From Microstegium vimineum (taxonomy: Eukaryota; Streptophyta; Magnoliopsida; Poales; Poaceae), in contig CM039128.1 in assembly GCA_022036555.1 (NCBI GenBank), forward strand, positions 2,976,049 to 3,040,048: a stretch of 64,000 bases of DNA, given 5' to 3'. Position numbers and translations under genes: made by a program. The notes under the pieces are model-generated. The model did no database searches. It saw only the letters and a program-made list of their open reading frames with translations, and was not told the origin of the DNA. Each line of letters opens with the position of its first letter. Within the stretch, counting starts at the first letter, position 1. Positions 11,031 to 21,831 of the stretch are shown here, in pieces.

Positions 11031-11933
11031 TATTTGTGTATGTGTTGTCACCTGCTTGACCTAGGTTTATTAGCTTAGGAAATTCAGTAACCAGCTTCTT
11101 GAAATTTGAGAGAGGAATTATAGATCCGGATACGTACGTAGTATCAGTGTGGACATGCATATCTTCCTCGCTACAAAAAAAAAAGGTTCCATATGTCTAA
11201 GTTGCTTTCGGGCGCCCTTGTTTGTTTGCACATTATGTGCTTATTATGACCATATACATACTTTCAAAAGTTCAATGATCTTGCCAACTTATTGGTACGT
11301 ACTATGGTTTCTTTTATTTTTATATAGCAGCCCGGAAGAAACAACACAAGGAATTCCATCTCAATCCACTTACCAGTTAGATCATAAACAAGGGAAATTA
11401 GGAAATCAAATCCAATGCTATAGTTTATCTGGATCGGAGGTTTGAACAAAGAGTGTTCGGAATGGGAAAAAAAAATGTGTGAACGCATACGCTGATCAGC
11501 GGGCGTGTGGAAACCTTTGCTTCCGGCGGATATATGCATATATATGAATGCATGCACGTGTGAAAGAAAATAATGTTTGGCGGGCGGGCGGTTGCAGTGC
11601 ACGTATCGCAAGGGCATCCCGGCCCATTCCGCCGGTCCACACGTACGTAATCACGCACGCCCACACGTCATCCACGTACGAGTAATCTGCTGCACGTACC
11701 GATGCAGCAGCAAGCATGCATGCCTTGGTCGTCTGATGAGACTTTTGACAGGGTTGTGTCGGTCGGCTGACAACGTAGGATTTCACCTGCTTTTTTTTTC
11801 TTCTTCCTGCACTGCGATGCGATGCACGCACGCCGGGTTGACTGGACAAATTCGGGGAAAAGCTTGCGGGAGAAGCCGCGGACCGTGACGTCACGGAGGC
11901 ATAGACCTGTTTCTCTCCCTACTCCTTAGGCTA
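11031..11933. other. Intergenic, no gene supported
   Basis: The first half is AT-rich. From about 11570 to 11890 it becomes GC-rich, with ACGTACGT and CACGCACG runs. Open frames on both strands overlap and show no domain. Confidence 0.4.
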
Positions 11934-12142
11934 GGGCCTCGTTTAGATCCAAAATTATTTGGAATTTTGATACTGTAGCACTTTCGTTTGTTTGTGATAA
12001 TTATTGTCTCGCAAATTACAGATGAACTGTGTAATTAGTTATATATTTTATCTATATTTAATACTACATGCATGCGTTCAAAAATTTGATGTGACAGAGA
12101 TGTGACAGAAAATTTGGAATTTTGACGGGATCTAAACAGAGC
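11934..12142. mobile_element. MITE of the GGCCTTGTTTAG terminal family (copy 2)
   Basis: The termini GGGCCTCGTTTAGATCC and inverted GGATCTAAACAGAGC are flanked by CTA at 11931-11933 and 12143-12145. The interior carries ACTGTAGCACTTTCGTTTG and ACTACATGCATGCGTTCAAA, shared with copies 1 and 4 of this window. At 209 bp it has no coding capacity. Confidence 0.8.
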
Positions 12143-12145
12143 CTA

Positions 12146-12447
12146 GGTCAACAGAGGACTGTTCTCTTTTTTTCATTTGAAGACTCGGATCTTATCTTAA
12201 TTAATGGGCATATACGCATACTAATAGCTGGGGTAACCAGCTTAAAAAAAATAAAAAAGCTAGGCTAACCAAGATTAGGCTTTCCACCAGTTTTTCCTTC
12301 TCCGAACAATACTAGTACTATATCTCTTTAGATATGGGCTGCCCTAGTTTGGGCCTGCAGAGCCCAAGGTAGATGGGCCATAAATGTACTTGTTTGAGTT
12401 GTTGTGTCTCCAGGAGTCCAGGATGATTTAGAGAGCGCGCGTTTGGT

Positions 12448-12478
<31 letters not shown>

Positions 12479-13402
12479 CAGAACCCTTGGATCAAGTTAA
12501 TTTTCGCGGCATCGTGTTCGAACACGAAGATGGCTTCGGCCCCAAATTTTATAGGCCAGAAGCGCTACTCTATGCGAGGGAGTGCACTCGACCCTCGCCG
12601 CGCACGTGGAGGCAAGGGAAAATATTGCAGCAAAGGGGCACTTAGGCCCTTCTTAGTTGGACTTTCTTAGCTGTTTATATATTTTTATTTAAAAAAAAAT
12701 CAAAAGCTAACAAATGGTCCAAACTTCAAAAGTTATAAGTGCTTTTGCTTGAAAGCAATTTTTTTTCTGTAGTACAAATCTAAAAACACTTCCTTTCTGC
12801 TTTTCAGTTCCTATTGGGTCCAAAAAAATTAAATTATCCACCTGCCACTTAATTACGAAGATAACATCTTTTATCTCATCCTCGTTCATAGAGCCACGAA
12901 GGTCTTCGAGCCGCACGCACACCATGCTCTAGATGTCATGCGCATCCCGCATTTGGCCTTTGCCCCAAGCCCGAGCTCCGGTCTCGACACCGACAATAGA
13001 GATCTGCGAGCCCCGGCTCGTATGGCCGCTCGTCTATGAGCACGGCCCCACGTGACGACACCTTTGGGCCACGTGGCTAGCCCCGGTCGATGAGCGCGGC
13101 GAGCTCTTACGAGAGGAAGGAGATCTGTCTATGCATGACATTTGAGGCCTGCTTGTAAGTGATAGAAGGTTTACCAAAAGCCACAACTTTCCAACCAAAG
13201 GGACATTTAATTATCCCACAACAGATTTTAACAACAACTTTTACAAAATCAACAACTCAACCAAACATGGTCTTAGTTGGGAGCACATTTACTAACCCCA
13301 ATCCCTGTGATATATCTTAGAGAGCTTCTATCCAATGCTAATTGTGTCCTACCTTCTATTATTAATTGAATCTATTAATTTACTATATATTAAGTGGTAT
13401 AC
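12146..13402. other. Intergenic with a GC-rich island, no gene supported
   Basis: The stretch begins AT-rich, contains the poly-C tract at 12453-12479, then a GC-rich patch at about 12880-13130 (for example GAGCCCCGGCTCGTATGG) set in AT-rich sequence. The patch has no clear frame or domain. It could be a captured gene fragment inside a DNA transposon, since GGCCCTTCTTAGTTGGAC near 12643 and ACCAAACATGGTCTTAG near 13260 weakly mirror each other, but the match is poor. Confidence 0.35.
12453..12479. repeat. Poly-C homopolymer, 27 bp
   Basis: Uninterrupted run of C. Its exact length may be a sequencing or assembly estimate. Confidence 0.9.
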
Positions 13403-13488
13403 CACTACTACAAAAAGCATCTGTAGCTACGTCTCATTTTAATTTTAGGAGCACCTCAATTTGAAACAACATCTACAAATGGTTCTAA
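13403..13488 (+). mobile_element. CACTA-type terminus fragment interrupted by a MITE
   Basis: The sequence CACTACTACAAAAAGCATCT at 13403 is a typical CACTA terminus, followed by short inverted subterminal motifs (CATCTGTAG / ATCTACAAATGG). A Tourist-like MITE starts at 13489; CACTA-like AT-rich sequence seems to resume after 13679. The opposite end was not found. Confidence 0.5.
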
Positions 13489-13676
13489 GGGGTTGTTTGG
13501 GACTATTCCGCTCCACGTTTTCAGCTCTGCTCTATATTTTTTAGCCAAATAGTTTCAGCTCCACGCACTCGCTTCGAGAAAAAAAGTGTGGAGTTGTGAG
13601 AGCATCTAAAGAGGTGCTTCACAAACTCCAAGTTTTTGTGGAGCTGCTCCACTGTGGAGCAGTTCCAAACACGCCC
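13489..13676. mobile_element. Tourist-like MITE, TAA target duplication
   Basis: The termini GGGGTTGTTTGGGA and inverted TTCCAAACACGCCC are flanked by TAA at 13486-13488 and 13677-13679. The 188-bp interior is rich in GGAGC / GCTCC repeats (CCGCTCCACG, GGAGCTGCTCCACTGTGGAG) and could fold on itself. TAA duplications are typical of PIF/Harbinger derivatives. Confidence 0.75.
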
Positions 13677-14094
13677 TAAATTCTCGATTCACGGATTGAT
13701 TTTTAATTAATTATAAACGGCCGTCTTATTTTGGCTAATATAACTAATGGAAATCTACAAATATTTTTGAAGCCCAATAATCAAACTGGCTCACCAGTTG
13801 TCATTTAGCTCCAAATGGCCCACGGGCCGATCAGAGGCTGGACCGCAAAAATGCTTGGTCAGGCTTTGACAGCACAACAGCAGAAAAAAAATAAAGCTGG
13901 CCGGATAGAGCACTAGTAGTGGCAGATAACGCGCGTTGTTGTGTTATCTTCTAATCCAAGAGCCGCGCTCTGCAGAATCTCTCTCTCGCCCAAAAATCCA
14001 TCCATCCACCCATCGCTGCGTGCTAGCTCATGCTCATTGCTCAGTGACTCCACGTACTAGCTTAGCTCAAAAATATCTTCTTCATTCGTTATCC

Positions 14095-14577
14095 ATGGAG
14101 ACGACGGCTGCGCTCACCTTCCACTCCCTGCACTGTCCATCTGCTGCTGCTGCTCCGACGCATGGCCAGCGGCGGACGGCGGCGGCCATGCCGCGCCGGC
14201 AGCAGTGCACGCGCGGCAGGATCCGGGCTCTTCCGTCGGCGGAGGTAATCAACGAGATCTTCCACCCCAATCTGGTGCCCGGCTCGCCGTCCGACACCGG
14301 CGACGTCTCGTCGCTTGTCCCGGTCAGTGCTCTCATGCTGCTCTTCTACTTCGTGTCCAATTGGGTGGTGCCTGAGCTGCTCATGAAGAGCCTCAAGGAG
14401 CCCAAGCCCGAGGATGAAGCGGCCGCTGCCGCTGCCGCTGCCGCTGCCGCTGCAGCGAAATCCATGTCGTCGTCGTCGTCCGGTGGAGCGGACGGCGACG
14501 GCGACGCTGCCTCGCCCCGTAAAATCCGCCTCAAGGTGAAGAAGAAGAACGGGAAATCGACCATCGTGAAGGTCTAA
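14095..14577 (+). CDS. Small one-helix membrane protein with plastid-type leader, function unknown
   Basis: The frame encodes 160 residues from the ATG at 14095; an upstream in-frame ATG at 13936 lies in what looks like 5' leader sequence. The first 45 residues are Ser/Thr/Ala/Arg-rich with few acids, as in chloroplast transit peptides. Then comes a block ALPSAEVINEIFHPNLVPGS (about 46-64). One hydrophobic helix follows (about 75-93, VPVSALMLLFYFVSNWVVP). After it lie a short acidic stretch, 13 consecutive Ala (109-121), a Ser/Gly/Asp linker and a very basic tail ending KIRLKVKKKNGKSTIVKV. I do not recognise the family. A plastid membrane location is an inference from the leader and helix. 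The poly-Ala tract is encoded by alternating GCC/GCT and is probably length-variable. The gene has no visible intron. Confidence 0.7.
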   Translation: METTAALTFHSLHCPSAAAAPTHGQRRTAAAMPRRQQCTRGRIRALPSAEVINEIFHPNLVPGSPSDTGDVSSLVPVSALMLLFYFVSNWVVPELLMKSLKEPKPEDEAAAAAAAAAAAAAKSMSSSSSGGADGDGDAASPRKIRLKVKKKNGKSTIVKV

Positions 14578-14729
14578 TTAGGTAGCATATGGAGACAGCC
14601 AGGCCAGGCGTCTCTAAACACGAAGCACGTACAGTATTACAGACGTCATAGTAAGTTGTTACCAATCAAAGAGTCTCCATCATCAGAGCATTGAAGATCA
14701 TATACTCTGGTAATTACTTACTGTCAGGT

Positions 14730-14732
<3 letters not shown>

Positions 14733-14814
<82 letters not shown>
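14733..14814. repeat. (AT)n microsatellite, 82 bp
   Basis: Uninterrupted AT repeat in the 3' flank of the 14095-14577 gene, about 155 bp after its stop codon and probably inside the transcribed 3' UTR or just beyond. Confidence 0.95.
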
Positions 14815-14818
<4 letters not shown>

Positions 14819-14849
14819 GTTTGTGCCTGTACTTGTCATCTTATGATTG

Positions 14850-14855
14850 AATAAA
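14850..14855 (+). terminator. Polyadenylation-signal-like AATAAA
   Basis: AATAAA lies 273 bp downstream of the stop codon of the one-helix membrane protein gene, in a T-rich setting. It is a plausible 3'-end signal only by position; plant signals are loose. Confidence 0.35.
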
Positions 14856-15200
14856 AGCTACACAGTGTGCTTATTTACTCTTAATGGAAGTGTTTACTCT
14901 CCCTTATTTACACCACATCATGCTTGGATTGGATGATGGATGTTACTAACACACCTACCTACAGTGGGTATCAAAGTATCAAACAACTCCCTGCTGTGTC
15001 TCTCTGAGAGAACCGCTTCTAAAAACAAGAATAGTTGTTACCGTCAGTGATGGAGTTCAATGGGAGGACTGACAGTAAAGACCGATATATAGTAGTAAGC
15101 ATTAATTAATTATGCTCAAAGAACATTTAGAACAATCTTATGACTAGAGAATTTGGAAGTACAATATATGTCAGTTCATCGATTGTGGGCCTAATCTATC

Positions 15201-15965
15201 TGTTGAAATATATGACAATTTTCAGATTAATACCAGAATATAAATCATGACAGATTGAGCACTAGAATAAGCATGTACTGCATATTAACATGATTAAACC
15301 ACATATCACATAACATGTTCAAGTTAACTAGCATAAACATGGCTTGTATACTAGATAGATTGGACAATATGAACGATAAGATTAGATCACGAGGTTTATA
15401 CCTACTAGTTGTAGAAGTAGTAGATTGCGGTGAAGACGGCGAAGATGCAGGTGTCGATGGAGCAACGTTCAGGTTGTTAAAGATGATGTTGATGTCGACG
15501 ATTTCGATCAGCGGCGGCGGTAGACTTCGGTTCAGCTGATGACGAATACGCCGGGACGTAGCACCGCCTGACTTGGACAGAAGACGACCCGTCATGAAGA
15601 TTGGGAGCAGTCGCGCGAAGAACGCTTCCCAAAAACCTTATTCGTCTTCTCCCGTTGCAGGATCACGAAGACAAGGGTTCCAGAGACCTGCTCGCCCGGT
15701 CGCCGGTGCACGTCGACGATCGGACTGGAGTAGCTATGGTGGCGCAACAGCGAGAAGAGGTAGAAACTCTAGCTCTTAATTTTATGATTTATTGGCGTGA
15801 CCGATAGTCTAGTTATATAGTCTGGTCCAACCAATACTTCCACTTTCACAAGCAAGGTGGTACTAAATAGTTCTCACATCCCCTCTTGCTTTCATGCATG
15901 GGCCTTTGAGATTTATTAGAAATTTCTGAATTTGTTATTGGGCCAAGCCCATATAAATTCCAACA
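15201..15965 (-). repeat. 3' LTR of the Copia element
   Basis: Starts TGTTGAAATA and ends TTCCAACA on the plus strand. Relative to the other LTR it shows a few substitutions and small indels, for example near 15225, 15257, 15288, 15303 and 15503. The short open frames here (15315-15539, 15573-15779) recur in the other LTR and are not genes. Confidence 0.93.
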
Positions 15966-16530
15966 ATCCCCCACCAGATCTCAAATACCCATTTAGAGAT
16001 TTGCCTGTTCTCGCTCCTGTTTGATATACTAGTGTTTCGGCAGATACTGTGAAGTTGAACTTCCGCCTAGAACCTCAAGTTACACTCATCCACAACTTGA
16101 ACAATGGACTACGCCTTGAATTGCAAGTTTTGTGCGAATGAGCTTTACCCAAATCCAAACTAGTACCTGACCACCAATAGCCTTACTCCGTGAGTTGAGT
16201 ATATATGTCGTACTCTGTGGTCTCTTAATGAGTTTACTAGAGACTACCCAAGTCTCATAGACTGCGACATTTTAACAGTCGAACTCATATAGATATGTTC
16301 TTTCAAGAATGCTCTGTAGGACAACATCTTCGCTAATGAAAGCCAATAGAACATATTAAGGCATTTAGCCAACCTACCATATAGTGCCTCATTGCTTTTG
16401 AGAGTATTTGCATCTTCACTTAGAGAGGGTTTATAGTTGTACTCTCCTTAGTTTATCAATAGCTTGTTCTTCCCAGATCCTTAGTCACGGGATCTCCGAT
16501 CAAAAAGGTTGGGTTACTACTACTGCAAAC

Positions 16531-19500
16531 TCACATGGGTCTCATACCCATCTCCCTTGATGCAATTTCTAGCACATTCCGTGATAGCCCTTTAGTAAAG
16601 GGATCTGCCAGTTTTTTGTCGGTTTGGACATAAGCCACAATTATTATTCCGGAATTTCTCAGCTTCCTGACAGACTTCAAACGTCTTTTAACATGTCTTG
16701 TTGACTTCGCATTATCCTTTGCACTATTCACTTTAGTGATCACTGTTTGATTATCACAGTTCATAAGGATAGCCGGTATTGGTTTTTCAACCACCGGCAG
16801 GTCACACAAGAGCTCACGCAGCCACTCTGCCTCTGCAGATGCTGTATCTAAAGCAGTAAGTTCTGCTTCCATGGTTGACTTAGTCAAAATAGTCTGTTTA
16901 CAAGACCTCCATGACACTGTGCCACCTCCAAGAGTAAAAACATACCCACTAGTGGCATAGATTTGATCAATATCAGAAATCCAGTTCACATCACTATATC
17001 CCTCTAGCACAGCTGGGTGCCCAGAATAGTGAATCCCAAAACTCATTGTACCTTTAAGATAGCGCAAGACCCTTTCAAGTGCATTCCAATGATTATCACC
17101 CGGGTTGGACATGTACCTACTCAATTTGCACACAGCAAAAGAGATATCTGGTCTGGTTGCGCTAGCTAGATACATGAGTGAACAGACAATTTGAGAATAT
17201 CTCAACTCATCTTTAGCACTCTTTTTGTTCTTTCTTAGTGTCACACTAGGATCATAAGGTGTTGGAGAAGGCTTGCTATCCATAAAGCCAAATCGGCTTA
17301 AAAGCTTCTCAACATAGTGTGATTGCGACAAAGTAATCCCACTTTCTTCCTTAATCAGCTTGATGTTTAGAATTACATCAGCTTCTCCTAGATCTTTCAT
17401 GTCAAAACTCTTTGACAGAAAAGTCTTGACTTCATTTATGACATCAATATTTGTTCCAAAGATTAAAATATCATCAACATATAAGCATAGAATAACAGAT
17501 TGGCCCCCACCATGTCGATAGTACACACACCTATCAGCCTCATTAACAGCAAAGCCCGCACTAGTTAAAGTAGTGTCAAACTTCTCATGCCATTGTTTAG
17601 GTGCTTGTTTCAAGCCATACAACGATTTCAATAACTTACACACCTTTTATTCTTCACCTTTTATTACAAACCCATCAGGCTGATCCATATAAATCTCCTC
17701 ATCCAACTCTCCATTAAGAAAAGCTATCTTCACGTCCATTTGATGAATGAGAAGACCATATGAGGTAGCCAGGAAAAGTAGAACTTGAATAGTGGTCATT
17801 CTAGCAACAGGTGAATAAGTATCAAAGAAATTCTCGCCTTCCTTTTGAGTATAACCCTTAGCCACAAGTCGAGCCTTGTACTTATCAATAGTACCATCAG
17901 GTCCCAGCTTCTTCCTGAACACCCACTTACAACCAATGGGTTTAGAACCAAATAGCAATTCAGATAACTCCCAAGTTCCATTAGAAAGAATTGAGTCTAT
18001 CTCGCTACGAACAACTTCTTTCCAATCATCTGCATCTGGTGATGCATATGCCTCTGTGATAGAAGTGGGAGTATCGTCCACAAGGTATACAATGAAATCA
18101 TCACCAAAAGATTTTGCAATCCTTTGTCTCTTGTTCCTCACAGGAACTTCATTGTCATCCTCCTCTAAGACTTCTTCAAGTGGTTGTTCAAAAGACTTAA
18201 CAGGATGCTCGATAGGTATAGTAAAAATAGGGGCTAATTCAGTAGAAAATTTAGCATTGCTATGCATATCTTTCATAGGAAATATATTCTCAAAAAATAC
18301 AGCATCACGAGATTCAAAGATTGTATCTACATGCATATCAAGAACTTCAGATTTTACTAAAAAATCTATAAGCAATGCTATGGTGAGCATATCCTAGAAA
18401 GACACAGTCCACAATCTTCGGCCCAAGCTTACGCTTCTTAGAAATTGGAACATTGACTTTCGCCAAACATCCCCACGCGCGCAAGTATGAAAGTGATGGT
18501 TTCCTACCAACCCATATCTCATATGGAGTTGTTTCTTTATTTCTGTTTGGAATTCTATTCAGGACATGACTCGCAGTCAATAAAGCTTCCCCCACCATGC
18601 CTTAGATAGTCCAGCAGTGTCTAACATGACGTTCACCAAGTCAGTCAACGTGCGGTTTTTTCTCTCGGCAATCCCGTTTGATTCGGGTGAATAGGGAGAT
18701 GTCCTCTCATGAATAATGCCATGTTCCACATAGAACTCATCAAATAGTATAGATAAATATTCACCACCACGATCAGACCTTAGATGTTTAATCTTTCTCT
18801 CTAACTGATTTTCAACTTTAGCCTTATAGATTTTAAAGTAGTCTAGCGATTCATCTTTAGTTTTTAGCAAGTAAACATAGCAAAATCTAGTTGCATCATC
18901 AATTAAAGTCATGAAATATTTCTTTCCACCTTTTTTCAATACACCATTAATCTCACAAAGATCAGAATGTATGAGTTCAAGAGGCGCCAAGTTTCTCTCC
19001 TCCATTGCCTTATGAGGCTTTCGAGGTTGCTTTGATTGCACACAACTATGGCACTTAGAACCTTTGGCAATAGTGAAATCTGGAATTAAACTCAAGCTAG
19101 ATAAACGCGACATCAAGCGAAAATTCACATGACATAAACGAGAATGCCAAACACTTGAATTATCATTAATGGTGCCACAAATATGATTAACTGACTTATT
19201 ACTAAAATCTGTCAAAGATAAGCGGAACAAGCCTCCGCATTCATAGCCTTTACCAATAAATTGCTCATGCTTGGACATAACTACTTTATTGTATTCTAAT
19301 ACTACTTTAATCCCATCTCTCAAAAGAAGGGATACGCTAACAAGGTTCTTGCGAATAGTAGGAACATGCTGCACGTTCTTCAATTGTACGATCTTCCCCG
19401 AAGTAAACTTCAGATCTACTGTGCCAACACCATGAACAGAAGCATGTGACCCATTCCCCATTAGGACGGAGGAACCTTGGAGCCCCTGGTAAGAAGAAAA

Positions 19501-19542
19501 CAAAGAGATATCAACACACACATGAATATTAGTACAGTAGGG
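16531..19542 (-). pseudogene. Copia pol remnant: protease (deleted), integrase, reverse transcriptase, RNase H
   Basis: Four blocks in two frames make up pol. Block 19521-18577 holds the protease C-terminal part, the GAG-pre-integrase region (HSRLCH) and the integrase core (SDLCEI, DDATRF, SDRGGEY, ERKNRT). The protease lacks its D[ST]GA active site: sequence jumps from the NFPTV block to HVCVDIS with a frame change. Block 18598-18347 carries the integrase C-terminal region in another frame. Block 18390-17647 returns to the first frame and contains the N-terminal part of the reverse transcriptase (WKEVVRSEID, KWVFRKK, KARLVAKGYTQ). An in-frame stop at 17647-17649 precedes block 17643-16531, which has the catalytic YVDD and an RNase H ending DPFTKGLS. 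The polymerase motifs look intact; the whole cannot be translated as one chain. Confidence 0.9.
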
Positions 19543-20381
19543 AAATTACCATACCCGTCATCAGTTTTGCTAGTAGTCATGAGGTTGACCTTCTTTTTCT
19601 CTTTTCGGCCTGCTTGTTCCGAATAGTCTTTAGCAAAATGACCAAGCTCTCCACAGGTGAAGCAAGACATCTCAGCTTTGTCTTTCTTCTTCTCCTTGAA
19701 GGGAGTAGTTGATTTGGCATTGAAAAGCTTAACCTTTACTTTGTTCTTGCCATGGTTTCTCTGGACAAAGTGGGCACTAGCTATATCCTCGTTCCCCTTC
19801 TCAGTGTTATCTTTAGCCCGAGCCTTCTCTTCAACATCAAGAGATGCTATCAGGTTTTCATCTGATATTTTATGTCTCTTGTGTTTAAGAGTTGTGGCGA
19901 AGTTCCTCCATGAAGAAGGCAACTTTGGAATAATGCAACCAGCCACAAATTCATCGGGTATAACACACTTAAGGAGCTCAAGTTCCTTTGCCATGTGCTG
20001 CACCTCATGAGCTTGCTCGACTATAGATTTGTTTCCAACCATCTTATAGTCATGGAAGCTCTCCATGAGATATAGCTCTTTGCCTGCATCCGAAGCTCCA
20101 TAAGTGGAGTTCAGATAGTTCCACAGAGACTGTGCATCTTCATAGTGCATGAGGGCATCATAAATATGATCCGACACCACAATACGCACAACTCCCATAA
20201 AGATTTTATTAGCTTCCTGGTATTTTCTCTGATCTTCATCAGAGATATTACCCTCGGGGAAGCCATCTTTGACCTAGAAAACTTTCATGACAGTAAGCCA
20301 ATCTGTGACCATGATGGACCACCTCTTAAAGTTTACACCATTAAACTTTTCTGGCTTCAACGCGTCAACAAAACTAGCCAT
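19543..20381 (-). pseudogene. Copia gag remnant
   Basis: The gag ATG is at 20381, only 37 bp from the 5' LTR. The frame is stopped by TAG at codon 36 (20276-20274), then continues in the same frame. It has the typical UBN2-like gag core (YGASDAGKELYLMESFHDYKM in part) and a zinc knuckle CFTCGELGHFAKDY. The last Cys of the CX2CX4HX4C knuckle is replaced by Tyr. Gag would coat RNA in the particle; with the early stop and altered knuckle this copy is probably inactive. Confidence 0.85.
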
Positions 20382-20417
20382 AGATAATTCTGGAAATCTA
20401 CAATAAGGTTTTTAGAT

Positions 20418-21181
20418 TGTTGAAATATATGACAATTTCCAGATTAATATCAGAATATAAATCATGACAGATTGAGGAACTAGAATAAGCATGTACTGCA
20501 TACTAACATGATTAAACCACATCACATAGCATGTTCAAGTTAACTAGCATAAACATGGCTTGTATACTAGATAGATTGGACAATATGAACGATAAGATTA
20601 GATCACGAGGTTTATACCTACTAGTTGTAGAAGTAGTAGATTGCGGTGAAGACGGCGAAGATGCAGGTGTCGATGGAGCAACGTTCAGGTTGTTAAAGAT
20701 GATGTTGATGTCGACGATGTCGATCAGCGGCGGCGGTAGACTTCGGTTCAGCTGATGACGAATACGCCGGGACGTAGCACCGCCTGACTTGGACAGAAGA
20801 CGACCCGTCATGAAGATTGGGAGCAGTCGCGCGAAGAACGCTTCCCAAAAACCTTATTCGTCTTCTCCCGTTGCAGGATCACGAAGACAAGGGTTCCAGA
20901 GACCTGCTCGCCCGGTCGCCGGTGCACGTCGACGATCGGACTGGAGTAGCTATGGTGGCGCAACAGCGAGAAGAGGTAGAAACTCTAGCTCTTAATTTTA
21001 TGATTTATTGGCATGACCGATAGTCTAGTTATATAGTCTGGTCCAACCAATACTTCCACTTTCACAAGCAAGGTGGTACTAAATAGTTCTCACATCCCCT
21101 CTTGCTTTCATGCATGGGCCTTTGAGATTTATTAGGAATTTCTGAATTTGTTATTGGGCCAAGCCCATATAAATTCCAACA
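20418..21181 (-). repeat. 5' LTR of the Copia element
   Basis: Same length class and ends (TGTTG...CAACA) as the 3' LTR. The immediately following CTATC at 21182 is the right target duplication. Confidence 0.93.
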
Positions 21182-21216
21182 CTATCGTCCCCTTTCTTAT
21201 TCCTTTACACAGTTAC

Positions 21217-21260
21217 ACTAGCTGAAGGCCCGTGTGCATTGCTACAGGCAACAAAAATCG
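21217..21260 (-). mobile_element. Helitron-like 3' terminus (minus strand)
   Basis: On the minus strand the sequence reads TGTAGCAATGCACACGGGCC, a short spacer, then CTAG (21221-21218) followed by T. This resembles the 3' end of grass Helitrons, whose conserved end is a CACGGGC-type hairpin followed by CTAR before a T. The hairpin is degenerate here. The element would extend rightward; its 5' TC end was not found. Confidence 0.4.
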
Positions 21261-21831
21261 AACTCCTGACATAACAGAGTCTATGTGTAATATGACTTTA
21301 GTAGAAACAAAATTTCCTTCACTCAAATTCATCAATAAACTGAATGGTTATGTGTTACCATTCATTGACATTGCATTAAAAGATGATTCTTATATTTAAA
21401 CCATCTTTGAATTCATGCACAGACACAATGTAATTTATTTCTCTGACTCTCTCTATATTTAGTCTGTTTAATTCTAAAACTTTTGGAAGGTGGCATGTTC
21501 CCATCATAGAGCCAGGAGGTTTGTTCTGTTTCGGCAGCATTTAGAAGAGCTGTTTGTTCCTATGCTAATACCAATATAATTGACTCCTTGTCTTGTTATT
21601 ACTTATTACCTAACAACGATGAGCCTAAACAGAGTCATGTGAAGGTGCCCGGATCACAACCACAATGACGTAAATAATCATATATTCCGAGACATCCAGA
21701 TACCTAGATACCCAGATACACCCCTCTTGACTATGTCTATGTTTGACCTCTAGCCTTCTTTGCATAAGTGGCATAAGATTGTTATTATATGGTCAAAGAT
21801 TTTTGTTTGGAGTTGCATGCTAAAAACAAAA

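Larger units (their letters stand above)
15201..21181 (-). mobile_element. LTR retrotransposon, Ty1/Copia type, two LTRs, TSD CTATC, coding region broken
   Basis: Two almost identical LTRs of about 765 bp (15201-15965 and 20418-21181), each TGTTG...CAACA, bound a 5,981-bp element. The perfect 5-bp target duplication CTATC lies at 15196-15200 and 21182-21186. The gene order on the minus strand is gag, protease, integrase, reverse transcriptase, RNase H, which defines Copia. A purine tract (GGTGGGGGAT on the minus strand, next to 15965) marks the 3' LTR side. The usual initiator-Met primer site TGGTATCAGAGC is not visible beside the other LTR. The coding region has several stops and frameshifts, so this copy is non-autonomous even though its LTRs differ at only about ten positions by eye. 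Confidence 0.95.

Noticed and set aside
15315..15807. Short open frames duplicated at 20531-21023
   Set aside because: They lie in the two LTRs, which explains the duplication.
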